From Planctomycetaceae bacterium (GTDB lineage: Bacteria; Planctomycetota; Planctomycetia; Pirellulales; PALSA-1355): 34,190 nucleotides of DNA. The translations under genes and the position numbers were made by a program. The notes beneath the pieces were generated by a model. It searched no databases, was not told the origin of the DNA, and saw only the letters and a program-made list of their open reading frames with translations. Location of the stretch: positions 1-34,190 of the forward strand of contig PLYM01000227.1 in NCBI GenBank assembly GCA_003153375.1, in the 5' to 3' direction. Shown here piece after piece: positions 1 to 8,184 of this stretch (its first letter is position 1; every line of letters begins with the position of its first letter).

Positions 1-626
1 ACATCGCCATCACCGATCACTCGAAGCGCGTGACGATGGCCCGCGGCCTGGACGCCACCCGGCTACGCAACCAGTGGAAGCAGATCGACAAGCTCAACAG
101 CAAGCTGCGCGACTTCAAGATCCTCAAAGGCGTCGAAGTCGACATCCTGGAAAAAGGCGGGCTCGATCTCGACGACGACGTGCTGGCCGAGGCCGACTGG
201 GTCGTGGCCAGCGTACACTACGGCCAGAATCAACCGCGCGAGCAAATCACGGCCCGCATGCTCGAGGCGATTACCAATCCCTACGTCTCGGCCCTCGCCC
301 ATCCGACCGGCCGGCTGCTCACGCGACGCAAGCCCTATGAAGTGGATCTCGACGCCGTGCTGCGCGCGGCCCGCGATCACGGCAAGATGATGGAGCTGAA
401 CGCCAACCCCAACCGGCTCGATCTGGACGACGTGGCCTGCGCGACGGCCAAGAGTTTGGGCATTCCAATCGTGATCTCCAGCGACGCCCACAGCACCGAC
501 GGATTTGGCGTCCTGCGCTACGGCATCCTGCAAGCCCGCCGCGCCGGCCTGACGAAGCGCGACGTCGCGAACACCCGGTCGCTCGAAGAGTTCACCGCGA
601 TGGTCGCCAAAGGCCGCGGTAAATAG
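1..626 (+). CDS. polX: DNA polymerase/3'-5' exonuclease PolX, C-terminal PHP domain (5' partial)
   Basis: The reading frame is open from base 3, so the gene begins outside the window; about 207 residues are visible. They form a PHP metallohydrolase domain: TDHS at the start, [20 protein letters not shown] and ISSDAHS supply the His/Asp metal ligands. In PolX (family X DNA polymerase) this domain is at the C-terminus and gives 3'-5' exonuclease and AP-endonuclease activity in base-excision repair. The arrangement and the way the protein ends shortly after the last motif fit PolX better than a stand-alone histidinol-phosphatase, but the polymerase part is not visible. The gene stops 19 bases before the convergent stop of the Fur-family gene. 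The GTG at 30 is internal and is not the true start. Confidence 0.85.
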   Translation, partial: IAITDHSKRVTMARGLDATRLRNQWKQIDKLNSKLRDFKILKGVEVDILEKGGLDLDDDVLAEADWVVASVHYGQNQPREQITARMLEAITNPYVSALAHPTGRLLTRRKPYEVDLDAVLRAARDHGKMMELNANPNRLDLDDVACATAKSLGIPIVISSDAHSTDGFGVLRYGILQARRAGLTKRDVANTRSLEEFTAMVAKGRGK

Positions 627-645
627 ACCAGCACGATCGTGGCCT

Positions 646-1125
646 TCACGAATCGGCAAATCGGCCGAGCACTTCCAGCCGATAGCCCGTGACCTGAAAG
701 CCCGACCCGGCCAGTTTTTCGACCAGTTGCGGATCGATCTTGGCCAGCAATTGAGGGTCGAACTCGCCCGGCAGATCGCGAATCTCGCCGGTCTTCACGT
801 CGCGCAGATGATAGTGGTCCTCGCAGCGGCAATCATAACGGGCCGCGTCGTCGCCGTGGGCCAGCTTGGTCGCCAGGCCACAGGCCACCAACACATCGAG
901 CGCCTTATAGATGGTCGCCAGGCTCACTCGCGGCATCGCACGCCGCACGGCACGATAGACTTCCTCCGCCGTCGGATGCGTGTTCACCTGCTCCAGATAC
1001 GAGAAGACTGCCGCGCGTTGCGGAGTAAAGCGGCAGCCGGCGGCCTCCAGTGCCTGGCGAACCTGGGCTTCGGTGGCCAATGCGTGGGGCTTTCTGCGCG
1101 GCCTTTGCGAGCTGGAAGACCTCAT
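646..1125 (-). CDS. Fur-family transcriptional repressor, zinc-site variant
   Basis: 159 residues with the Fur fold: a winged helix at about 20-85 ([13 protein letters not shown], then [15 protein letters not shown] as recognition region) and a C-terminal dimerisation domain. Fur-family proteins repress promoters in response to a bound metal, heme or peroxide. Here the region after the DNA-binding domain reads [17 protein letters not shown] (residues 99-115), so the His pair of the regulatory site is present but the usual CxxC of the structural zinc site is absent. It cannot be assigned to Fur, Zur, PerR or Irr from sequence alone. The start at 1125 is chosen because the ATG lies 7 nt after a good -10 box; longer in-frame extensions upstream would run through that promoter. 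No Shine-Dalgarno is seen, consistent with a leaderless mRNA. It is divergent from sucC. Confidence 0.85.
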   Translation of the reverse strand: MRSSSSQRPRRKPHALATEAQVRQALEAAGCRFTPQRAAVFSYLEQVNTHPTAEEVYRAVRRAMPRVSLATIYKALDVLVACGLATKLAHGDDAARYDCRCEDHYHLRDVKTGEIRDLPGEFDPQLLAKIDPQLVEKLAGSGFQVTGYRLEVLGRFADS

Positions 1126-1132
1126 GTTGCCA

Positions 1133-1161
1133 ACTATAAAACCGACGTTTCGTGCGGTCAA
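1133..1161 (-). promoter_or_regulatory. Sigma70-type promoter of the Fur-family gene (near-leaderless)
   Basis: Read on the minus strand: TTGACC (1161-1156), 17-bp spacer, TATAGT (1138-1133). Only 7 nt separate the -10 box from the ATG at 1125, so the predicted transcription start falls at or next to the start codon. Confidence 0.65.
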
Positions 1162-1185
1162 GCAACACACGCCGCTCGCTTGACC
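1156..1185. repeat. Inverted repeat joining two divergent -35 boxes
   Basis: GGTCAAGC (1156-1163) and GCTTGACC (1178-1185) are a perfect 8-bp inverted repeat separated by 14 bp. Each arm contains the -35 box of one of the two divergent promoters (Fur-family gene and sucC). It could be an operator for the Fur-family protein or simply symmetry of the two -35 boxes; I infer the first only weakly. Confidence 0.5.
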
Positions 1186-1209
1186 CTTGGGCCGCGCGCG
1201 TCCTATAAT
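1180..1209 (+). promoter_or_regulatory. Sigma70-type promoter of sucCD
   Basis: TTGACC (1180-1185), 18-bp spacer, perfect TATAAT (1204-1209). Predicted transcription start about 1216, giving a leader of roughly 65 nt before sucC. Confidence 0.65.
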
Positions 1210-1281
1210 CGCCCGCTTGCACGCTACGTTCCCGCTCCGCTGTGCTCGCTTTGCGAGCCCATTCCGACTGCCGAACCCCGC

Positions 1282-2472
1282 ATGAAAATTCACGAGTTCC
1301 AAGCCAAGCAAATCCTGCGCGATGCCGGGGTCGCGGTGCCACGCGGCATCGTGGCCGAAACCGCCGACCAGGCAGCCGCCGCCTTCACCACGCTGGGCAG
1401 CGCTGTGGCGGTCGTCAAAGCCCAGATTCATGCCGGCGGACGCGGCAAGGGAACCGTCAAGGAGAACCCCAAGCAGCACGGCGTGCAGCTGGTCAAAAGC
1501 GCCGCCGAGGCCAAACAAGTCGCGGCCGCCCTCCTGGGCAATCACCTGGTCACCATTCAAACCGGCCCCGCCGGCCAGACGGTCCGCAAGGTCCTGGTCG
1601 AAGAAGGCTGCGACATCGCCCGCGAACTGTACCTGGGCATTGTCGTCGACCGGGCAGTCGCCGGGCCGGTGCTGATGGTCTCGAGCGAAGGCGGCATGAA
1701 CATCGAAGAGGTTGCCGCCAAAACGCCCGAGCTGATCTTTCGCGAACGGTTCGATCTCGACGCCGGGTTGTTCAGCTACCAGGCCCGCAAGCTCGCGGCC
1801 CTGTTGGGATTGAAGGGAGCCAGTGTTCGCTCGGCCGAAAAGTTCATGCAGTCGCTGTGTCGCGTGTTCGTCAAATCGGATTGCAGCCTGGCCGAGATCA
1901 ATCCGCTGGTCGTCACCGGCGCCGGCGAGCTGTTGGCGCTCGACGCCAAAATGACCTTCGACGACAACGCCCTGCTGCGTCACAAGGATTTGACCACCCT
2001 GCGCGACCTGTCGGAAGAAGAACCGGCCGAGGTGCGTGCCGCCGAGAGCGGTTTGAGCTATGTGAAGCTCGACGGCAATATCGGCTGCCTGGTCAACGGC
2101 GCCGGACTGGCCATGAGCACCATGGATCTGATCAAGCTGCACGGTGGCGAGCCGGCCAACTTTCTCGACGTGGGCGGCGGCGCAAACGTGGAACAAGTCA
2201 CAGAAGCCTTCCGCATTCTGTTGGAAGACAAGCACACCAAGGCGGTGCTCGTCAACATTTTTGGCGGCATCATGCGATGTACGACGATCGCCTCGGCCAT
2301 TCTCGAGGCCTATAAGCTGGTCGGTTTCAGCGTTCCGCTGGTCGTGCGGCTGGAAGGCACTGAGGTCGAGCCGGCCCGCAAGATGCTGGCCGAGAGCAAA
2401 TTTGACATCATCTCCGCGATCGGATTGACCGACGCGGCAAAAAAGGTCGTGGCCGCGGCCAAGGTCGCGTGA
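1282..2472 (+). CDS. sucC: Succinyl-CoA synthetase (ADP/GDP-forming), beta subunit
   Basis: 396 residues, close to the usual SucC length of about 390. With SucD it interconverts succinyl-CoA and succinate with formation of ATP or GTP in the TCA cycle, in the cytoplasm. The N-terminus [12 protein letters not shown] and the glycine-rich [12 protein letters not shown] loop mark the ATP-grasp nucleotide-binding half. EINPLVV and [10 protein letters not shown] provide metal-binding residues. The C-terminal half has [27 protein letters not shown] and [10 protein letters not shown] of the CoA-ligase domain that docks onto SucD. The start is the ATG giving the conserved N-terminus; no clear Shine-Dalgarno precedes it. 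sucD follows after 146 bp with an inverted repeat in between, so the pair is probably one transcription unit from the TATAAT promoter. Confidence 0.97.
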   Translation: MKIHEFQAKQILRDAGVAVPRGIVAETADQAAAAFTTLGSAVAVVKAQIHAGGRGKGTVKENPKQHGVQLVKSAAEAKQVAAALLGNHLVTIQTGPAGQTVRKVLVEEGCDIARELYLGIVVDRAVAGPVLMVSSEGGMNIEEVAAKTPELIFRERFDLDAGLFSYQARKLAALLGLKGASVRSAEKFMQSLCRVFVKSDCSLAEINPLVVTGAGELLALDAKMTFDDNALLRHKDLTTLRDLSEEEPAEVRAAESGLSYVKLDGNIGCLVNGAGLAMSTMDLIKLHGGEPANFLDVGGGANVEQVTEAFRILLEDKHTKAVLVNIFGGIMRCTTIASAILEAYKLVGFSVPLVVRLEGTEVEPARKMLAESKFDIISAIGLTDAAKKVVAAAKVA

Positions 2473-2497
2473 GACGAGAAAGAAGTGATTTCGCAGC

Positions 2498-2547
2498 GCA
2501 AGCGAGGGCACCGCGGTTCGTCCCTCGCTCCCGGTTCCCTCGCTTGC
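2498..2547 (+). repeat. Inverted repeat with two alternative hairpins in the sucC-sucD gap
   Basis: GCAAGCGAGGG (2498-2508) is perfectly complementary to CCCTCGCTTGC (2537-2547), an 11-bp stem. Its inner part AGCGAGGG can instead pair with CCCTCGCT at 2522-2529, giving a shorter stem with a 13-nt loop. There is no T-run, so this is not a standard terminator. It may stabilise or tune expression between the two genes, or be a dispersed repeat. Confidence 0.55.
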
Positions 2548-2618
2548 ACGTGCGACCGATTAGCAAGGTTCCAACCACGACTACTGAGCTCCTCTAAAGA
2601 GATTTCGGACTGGTTCGC

Positions 2619-3503
2619 ATGAGCATATTGATCAACAAGCAAACCCGCGTCATCTGCCAAGGCATCACCGGCAAAGTTGGGCACTTTCACACCAAGGGTT
2701 GCAAGGAATACGGCACCCAGATGGTGGCCGGCGTGACCCCGGGCAAGTCGGGCGAAACCGTCGAGGGCGTGCCTGTTTTCGACACGGTGAGCGAAGCCGT
2801 CAAAGCCACCGGCGCCAACGCCACGATGATCTTCGTTCCGCCCGCCTTCACCGCCGATGCCATCCTCGAGGCCGCCGACGCGGGCATTCCGGTCATCATC
2901 GCGATCACCGAGGGCGTGCCCGTGCTCGATATGGTTCGCGTGTACGAAATCATCAAGCGCGGCGACTCGACGTTGATCGGCCCCAACTGTCCCGGCGTGA
3001 TTACCCCGGAAGAGTGCAAGATCGGCATCATGCCCGGCTACATCCACAAGAAGGGCCCCGTGGGCGTGATGAGCCGCAGCGGCACGTTGACCTACGAAGC
3101 CGTCTGGCAGTTGACTGGGCTGGGACTGGGCCAATCGACGTGCGTGGGCCTGGGCGGCGATCCGATCGTCGGCACCTCGTTCATCGACCTGCTCAAACTC
3201 TACGAAGCCGACCCGGCCACCGAAGCCATCATGATGATGGGCGAAATTGGCGGCACCGCCGAGGAAGAAGCCGCCGCCTTCGTCAAGCAGCACGTCACCA
3301 AGCCCGTGGCCGCCTTCATCGCCGGACGCGCCGCCCCCCCGGGCAAGCGCATGGGTCATGCCGGCGCCATCATCTCGGGCGGCAAGGGCACCGCCGTCGA
3401 AAAAGTCGCCGCTCTGGAAGCCGCCGGCATCGAAGTCGCCGAAAGCCCCGCCGACATGGGCACCGCCATGCAGCGTGCCATCAAGCGCAAGGGCCGGGCA
3501 TAA
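2619..3503 (+). CDS. sucD: Succinyl-CoA synthetase, alpha subunit
   Basis: 294 residues, normal for SucD. The alpha subunit binds CoA through its N-terminal Rossmann domain ([16 protein letters not shown], residues 13-28) and carries the phosphohistidine intermediate, here H247 in [26 protein letters not shown] (121-130) and SRSGTLTYE (152-160) are the other signature segments, and [14 protein letters not shown] is intact. Every catalytic feature is present. It ends 18 bp before the convergent stop of the next gene, with no obvious terminator hairpin between them. Confidence 0.97.
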   Translation: MSILINKQTRVICQGITGKVGHFHTKGCKEYGTQMVAGVTPGKSGETVEGVPVFDTVSEAVKATGANATMIFVPPAFTADAILEAADAGIPVIIAITEGVPVLDMVRVYEIIKRGDSTLIGPNCPGVITPEECKIGIMPGYIHKKGPVGVMSRSGTLTYEAVWQLTGLGLGQSTCVGLGGDPIVGTSFIDLLKLYEADPATEAIMMMGEIGGTAEEEAAAFVKQHVTKPVAAFIAGRAAPPGKRMGHAGAIISGGKGTAVEKVAALEAAGIEVAESPADMGTAMQRAIKRKGRA

Positions 3504-3521
3504 GACGAACGGCCATCGTGC

Positions 3522-6500
3522 CTACTTCGCCAGCGCTTCGCGCTGCGAGAGTAGATAGCCCAGCAGGTGGACGAATTCGCTCTCGCTGACCAAGTCGCGT
3601 ACGTTCGACGGCATGAGCGACAGTGCGTTGACGGTGCGCTGGTCGATCTCGTCCGCCGGCACGCGGATCTCCTTGCCCTGGGCGTCGGCCAGCACCAGCA
3701 CCTTGCCTTCTTCGCGCAAGGCAAGCCCCGTGATGATCCGGCCGTCGTTCGAGACGATCTGCGTCGTGCGGAAGGCCTGATCGACGTTGCGATTCGGATC
3801 CAGGATGTCTTCCAGCAACCGATCGGCGCCGCGAATGCCCACCCCGTCGAGGTTCGGTCCGATTTTGGCCCCCTGATCGCCAATGCGATGGCAGATGGCA
3901 CAGTGCTTGGTGAATAACGTGGCACCCGCCACCAGGTCGGGCTGACCGTTAGTGACCTGTTTGCGACGCTGGTCGATCAATTGGCGAATCCGTTGATCCT
4001 GCGGCGGCAGGCCGGCGGTCAGTTGCTCGAGCCGCTCGTCGAGATTCGCCAACTTGCGACCCTTCAGCCGCGTCACAACCGGCGCTTCTTGCAACAATCG
4101 AGCCGAAGCCTTGCCACTCGTCACCGCGGCCAGCAGGCTCTCGCCACCCGGAGCGCTGTCGGCCAGGGCCGATGCGATTTCCACCGCCAAGCGCTCTGGC
4201 GCGGTCGGCAAATTTGCGACGAGCTCTTGCCGCGCGGCTTCGTCATTCACCCGAGCCAGCGCCGTGGCCGCGTGCTGCCGCAGGTTGATCGGTTCGGCCG
4301 CGTTCGCCAGGATGCCGGCCAACAGCGGGGTCGCTCGCTGGCCGTTCGCCGCCACGCAAGCGTCGAGAGCCGCGCCGCGCAAGCCGCCAAACTTCGCCTG
4401 AGGGCCGGCCGCTTGGGCCAACGCCTCATAGGCCGGCGCATCGATCTCCCGCGCCAGTTCAATGCCGGCGCGAACCTGGCCCTCATCGTCGGCCGCCAAC
4501 AGTTCACTCGTGACGCGCCCGCTCCAGGCCACGACATCGGGCGGCAGCTTCGCGCCGCGTTCCTTGGTCGCGCGTCCCAATTCACTTAAAATCCCCGCCT
4601 GCTCGGCCGCCTTGAGGCCCGACAAGTTCAGGGCAAACGCGTACACCTGCGGCAATTGATCAGCCGCAATGTGCCGAGTCACGTGCCTCAGATAGGCGTT
4701 GCGGCCCGTACTCGCCGGCGCCGCCTGCAACTGTCCCCAAACAAACGCCGCCGACTCCTCGGTCGGCACGCCCAGGCTCACGTTGGCCAGCCGGTCGAAC
4801 TGCGGGAGATCCGTTCCGACCACGCCCGGCAGTGCCGCGTAAACCCCCGGCACCTTCAACTGATCGCGGACCGCCATCCGCGCGACGTGAATCAAGTGCG
4901 TATCATTGGCCGGCGTCGCGCTCCAAAGTTCCAGCAGCGGCTTGACGTTTTCGATGCGCGGATGCCGCCCCAGCGCGTCGGCCGCGGCCCGCCGAACGAA
5001 CGGATCGCTATCCGCCAGCGCCGCACGCACCAGCGGCATGTCTTCCCACGTTCGCTCGGCCAGCATTTTGATCACGTGTACACGCACATTGCGATCCTCG
5101 TCGCGCGCCAGTCGCTCGACGGTCGCCGACTCCAATCCGCCCAGCCGTTCCAAGGCCCACATCGCGTGCACCCGCTGCCACGGCGTGCTCGACGGCGCAG
5201 CCAGCACACGCTGGAGCGGCGCGATCGCCGCGCTGCCGACACGGTCGACCAGTTCATCCGTGGCCATCGAACGCGTCGTCAGGTTGTCGTCGCCCAGCAA
5301 CTCAATCAATCGCACCGCCGAAGCCTGGTGTACGTTCGGCCCCCAGGCCGGCGCGGTCTTGGCCGGCTTGTCGACCCCCTTGCCCGTATAAATCACCCGC
5401 CAGATGCGGCCCCGCTCGCGATCGCGACCCGGGTGATCGAGCGGCACTTCGTAGTGCCCAATGATGCGGTTGTAGAAGTCGGCCACATACAGCGCGCCAT
5501 CCGGTCCGACTTGCAGATTCACCGGCCGGAACCAGGGATCGTCGCAACGAATGAAGTCGGGCAGCTCGACGGCTTCGTACGTGGAACCGTGCGCCTGCAA
5601 CCGGTCGTGATTCACCCGTCCCGTCACCGGGTTGCCGACCATGATCGTATTGCGATACTCGGGCGGGAACTGGCTGGCCGAGTAGTAGATGACGCCGCCA
5701 ATGCCGGAGGAGCCGTGATTGTGGCCGATCATGGTGGGCCCGAAGTCGAGCCCGTCGTGCGCTTTGCCAAAGCTCGGATAGTACGCCCCGCGCAACAGCA
5801 TGTAGATCGGCATCGTGTGGCAATCGGCCGAATATAAATTGCCCAGCGGGTCGAACGCGAGGCCAAACGGATTGACCTGGCCATGCGTGAAATACTCCAG
5901 ATTCGAACCATCGAGCCGCATGCGAAAGGTGTTGCCCGAGTTCATCGTGATGCTCTGGCCATCGCCTCCCTTGGGCGACGACGTGTTCGAAAACCCGTGG
6001 CAGGCATAGAGCCACCCGTCGAGCCCGCGCGTGAACGAGTTGACCATGCCGTGCGTGTCGCGCGACTCGAATTTTTGATACAGCGGCTCGCGCGTGTCGG
6101 CCTTGCCGTCGCCGTCGGTATCGCGGCAACGCATCACGGCGGGAATGCTGTAGACGATGACGCCGTCGGCGATCGGCATCAGGCCCAGCGGAATATTCAG
6201 CTGATCGACGAAGGTCGTGATGTCGTCGGCCGCGCCGTCGCCGTTGCGATCGACCAGAATCTTGACGGTGTCGCGCGGCACCGTACCTTCCTTGGCTGGG
6301 TAGGGATACTCGACGGTGTCGGTCACGAACAGCCGGCCCTGACTGTCGAACGTCAGATTGATCGGCTTGTGGATTTGCGGCTCGCTGGCGAAGAGCTGCA
6401 TCTCGAAGCCAGGGGGCAGGTGAAAACGCTGCAATTCCTCGGCCGGCGACAGGGCCTCGGTCGGAGCGACCGTCGGCTGCGCCAGGGCGCTGGATGCGCA

Positions 6501-6548
6501 GAGCACGAGACCCAACGCCAACACCAATCGGCACGTCCGCGGGTGCAT
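3522..6548 (-). CDS. PVC-type heme-binding CxxCH protein (propeller, HEAT region, cytochrome c domain)
   Basis: 1008 residues. A signal peptide (about 1-24, ending SSALAQ) exports it. Residues about 40-400 are a membrane-bound-dehydrogenase-like propeller (FHLPPGFEMQLFASEP, LTFDSQGRLFVTDT, DRNGDGAADD, GPDGALYVADFYNRIIGHYE). The middle (about 410-850) is alpha-helical with HEAT-like pairs such as RDEDRNVRVHVIKML and DSDPFVRRAAADAL. CAICH at 883-887 binds a c-type heme, followed by a C-terminal domain recurring in planctomycetes. Such proteins are abundant in planctomycetes; oxidation of sugars or other small molecules has been proposed, but the substrate is unknown here. The ATG at 6548 is chosen because it gives a clean signal peptide; an upstream in-frame ATG at 6641 would add 31 unrelated residues. 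A homologue lies at 10046-13513. Confidence 0.9.
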   Translation of the reverse strand: MHPRTCRLVLALGLVLCASSALAQPTVAPTEALSPAEELQRFHLPPGFEMQLFASEPQIHKPINLTFDSQGRLFVTDTVEYPYPAKEGTVPRDTVKILVDRNGDGAADDITTFVDQLNIPLGLMPIADGVIVYSIPAVMRCRDTDGDGKADTREPLYQKFESRDTHGMVNSFTRGLDGWLYACHGFSNTSSPKGGDGQSITMNSGNTFRMRLDGSNLEYFTHGQVNPFGLAFDPLGNLYSADCHTMPIYMLLRGAYYPSFGKAHDGLDFGPTMIGHNHGSSGIGGVIYYSASQFPPEYRNTIMVGNPVTGRVNHDRLQAHGSTYEAVELPDFIRCDDPWFRPVNLQVGPDGALYVADFYNRIIGHYEVPLDHPGRDRERGRIWRVIYTGKGVDKPAKTAPAWGPNVHQASAVRLIELLGDDNLTTRSMATDELVDRVGSAAIAPLQRVLAAPSSTPWQRVHAMWALERLGGLESATVERLARDEDRNVRVHVIKMLAERTWEDMPLVRAALADSDPFVRRAAADALGRHPRIENVKPLLELWSATPANDTHLIHVARMAVRDQLKVPGVYAALPGVVGTDLPQFDRLANVSLGVPTEESAAFVWGQLQAAPASTGRNAYLRHVTRHIAADQLPQVYAFALNLSGLKAAEQAGILSELGRATKERGAKLPPDVVAWSGRVTSELLAADDEGQVRAGIELAREIDAPAYEALAQAAGPQAKFGGLRGAALDACVAANGQRATPLLAGILANAAEPINLRQHAATALARVNDEAARQELVANLPTAPERLAVEIASALADSAPGGESLLAAVTSGKASARLLQEAPVVTRLKGRKLANLDERLEQLTAGLPPQDQRIRQLIDQRRKQVTNGQPDLVAGATLFTKHCAICHRIGDQGAKIGPNLDGVGIRGADRLLEDILDPNRNVDQAFRTTQIVSNDGRIITGLALREEGKVLVLADAQGKEIRVPADEIDQRTVNALSLMPSNVRDLVSESEFVHLLGYLLSQREALAK

Positions 6549-6602
6549 CTCGGAAATCCTGAGTCGAGGAATCGCGGGCACGGTCGGCGCGCGGGGCGGG
6601 AA

Positions 6603-6624
6603 GAAACCGTAGCAGCACGGTTTC
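6603..6624 (-). terminator. Perfect 8-bp hairpin between barrel gene and CxxCH gene
   Basis: GAAACCGT (6603-6610) and ACGGTTTC (6617-6624) pair perfectly around a 6-nt loop. On the minus strand the stem is followed by TTCCC, a weak T-tract. It lies downstream of the barrel gene stop and 55 bp upstream of the CxxCH gene start, so it could end the first transcript or sit in the leader of the second. Confidence 0.4.
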
Positions 6625-6720
6625 ATGATAGTTGGGGCCACGGGGGGCTTTCAAGCCGCCTGCTCACGGGGCCGCGGCAAGCAAGAGCCTCTCATCAGCG
6701 AGCCAGAAAGCCCGCGGCGT

Positions 6721-8019
6721 CTAGTAGGACAGGCCGCCGCGCAGCATCACGGTGTCGGCGGCGTTGAAGGTGGGCGTGCCGCTGCGATAGATGACCTTGC
6801 GATCGAAGACGAAACCCGTCTCGAAAAAGTAGTGCTGCCCACGCAGGCCATAGGCCTCAATGCCCAGGTTGACGCGAATGTCGTCGTAGTCGGCCTGGTC
6901 GCTCACTCCGCCCTGACGCTGGATCGTCCACGAGCCGCCGCCATACTCGCCGCTGGTGTAAACCCACACGTCGGTGTTGCCCAAGGTGCTCCAACGACGC
7001 GCGAGCTTCGGATTCGGAAACAAGATCTCGTAGCGCGCATCGGGGTTGGGTGTCCAGATGATGCCGCCAGCCGGCAGCATCTTGATCCGCACGCGGTCAA
7101 TGTAGACGAGGCCCGCCGCGATCTGCACGGTCGGCGTCAGCGTCACGACGCCCAACCCGCGGCCCATGATACGGATGCTGTGCGTGTTGAAGGTGTCGAA
7201 GTCGGTGTAGGCACCGCCGCGCACACCCAGGTTGGCGGCCAGCCAAGGGGTGATCTGCGGGTGCCAGCCGGCGTCGAGATAGGCGTCGTAGGTGCGCGCC
7301 GGCAGATCGGCAAAGTCGGGCGGACCCGTCTGCGGACCGCCAAAGAAGTGCATGCCGAAGCCGGGCGTGATCAACAAGGGCGCGTTCGAGCCAAAAAACG
7401 GAAATGCAAACGTAGCCGACGTCTCCACATCGTTGACCGACAGCGAAGACGACGAACTGCCCATGCCCAACAATTGCGTATCGCGCAAGCGAAGCTCTTG
7501 CAGGAACCGCATCGGCTGGGCGAACGTGTTCTGCGGATAGAGCTGCGGCATCTGAATGCCGTTGGGATACAGCGGTTGCGTGGCGGGGGCCGCATAAGGC
7601 GACGGCGTGTAGGGCGAATAGGGCGCGGGGGTCGCATAGGGCGCCGGCGTTTCGTAGGGCGAAAACGGCGGCGCCGTCGAGGGCACGGCCTGCGTCGAAG
7701 GCACCGAGTAGGGATCGAACGTGCTCGGCGCGCCGGGCGGGCTGCCAACCGGCGGAGCCGTCGGGTTAGGACTTGGCGTGAAAGTCGACGTCGGCCCGCT
7801 GGCCCAGCTCGGCGGCGGCGCCGTCGAGCTCACCGGAGGCGACACGGCGGCGCCACCGTCGTCGGCCATGGTCGCGAACTGCTGGCTTTGGCCCCAGGCC
7901 GGCAACGCCGCTCCCAGGCACAGCGCAAATGCGATGCCGCGCAGACACCAGGCGTTGACGTGTGTGGCCTTCAAGCTCGGAACCGAGTAGTTGCGATGGG
8001 ATTCCGCCGGAGCGGACAT
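6721..8019 (-). CDS. Proline-rich outer-membrane beta-barrel protein (DUF6268-like)
   Basis: 432 residues. A hydrophobic signal segment (about 29-44, IAFALCLGAALPAWGQ) is followed by a low-complexity Pro/Ser/Thr/Tyr-rich stretch (about 55-150, with PYETPAPYATPAPYSPY-like repeats) that probably forms a periplasmic or surface linker. From about 165 on the sequence alternates polar and apolar residues in beta-strand style, with many Gly and aromatic residues (TPGFGMHFFGG, WHPQITPWLAANLGVRGGAYTDF), and ends in an aromatic residue (LRGGLSY), typical of outer-membrane barrels. It resembles planctomycete DUF6268 proteins as I remember them, but this was not searched. Cargo or function is unknown. 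The N-region before the signal segment is long, so a shorter start is possible, although no good in-frame ATG exists there. Confidence 0.75.
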   Translation of the reverse strand: MSAPAESHRNYSVPSLKATHVNAWCLRGIAFALCLGAALPAWGQSQQFATMADDGGAAVSPPVSSTAPPPSWASGPTSTFTPSPNPTAPPVGSPPGAPSTFDPYSVPSTQAVPSTAPPFSPYETPAPYATPAPYSPYTPSPYAAPATQPLYPNGIQMPQLYPQNTFAQPMRFLQELRLRDTQLLGMGSSSSSLSVNDVETSATFAFPFFGSNAPLLITPGFGMHFFGGPQTGPPDFADLPARTYDAYLDAGWHPQITPWLAANLGVRGGAYTDFDTFNTHSIRIMGRGLGVVTLTPTVQIAAGLVYIDRVRIKMLPAGGIIWTPNPDARYEILFPNPKLARRWSTLGNTDVWVYTSGEYGGGSWTIQRQGGVSDQADYDDIRVNLGIEAYGLRGQHYFFETGFVFDRKVIYRSGTPTFNAADTVMLRGGLSY

Positions 8020-8055
8020 TTTTCAGGCGGCATGGAATATCAGCCGCCGGAAAAA
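8019..8055 (-). promoter_or_regulatory. Strong hairpin abutting the barrel-protein start codon
   Basis: TTTTTCAGGCGGC (8019-8031) pairs with GCCGCCGGAAAAA (8043-8055) at 12 of 13 positions around an 11-nt loop. On the minus strand this is the last part of the leader and it runs into the first base of the ATG at 8019. The tracts flank the stem in the wrong order for a terminator on either strand. It could restrict translation initiation. Confidence 0.45.
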
Positions 8056-8184
8056 AGATCAAGATCAACAACGTTCCTGCCGACAGCCTCTCGCGCCTTT
8101 GCCGGTAGGCAGCCGGCCGCTGGCGCTGCTAGTATGGCAAAGCGTTGGATGCGACTGTCAGTTGATTCCGCCCCACGATCCACG

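Noticed and set aside
3504-3521. Terminator between convergent sucD and CxxCH gene
   Set aside because: Only 18 bp and no hairpin seen.
4656-5837. Long plus-strand frame opposite the first CxxCH gene
   Set aside because: Arg/His/Val-rich antisense of a gene with clear motifs; no domain recognised.
6625-8184. Long plus-strand open frame continuing upstream of birA
   Set aside because: Its translation is Arg-rich shadow sequence opposite the barrel-protein gene; only the part from 8185 has biotin ligase motifs.
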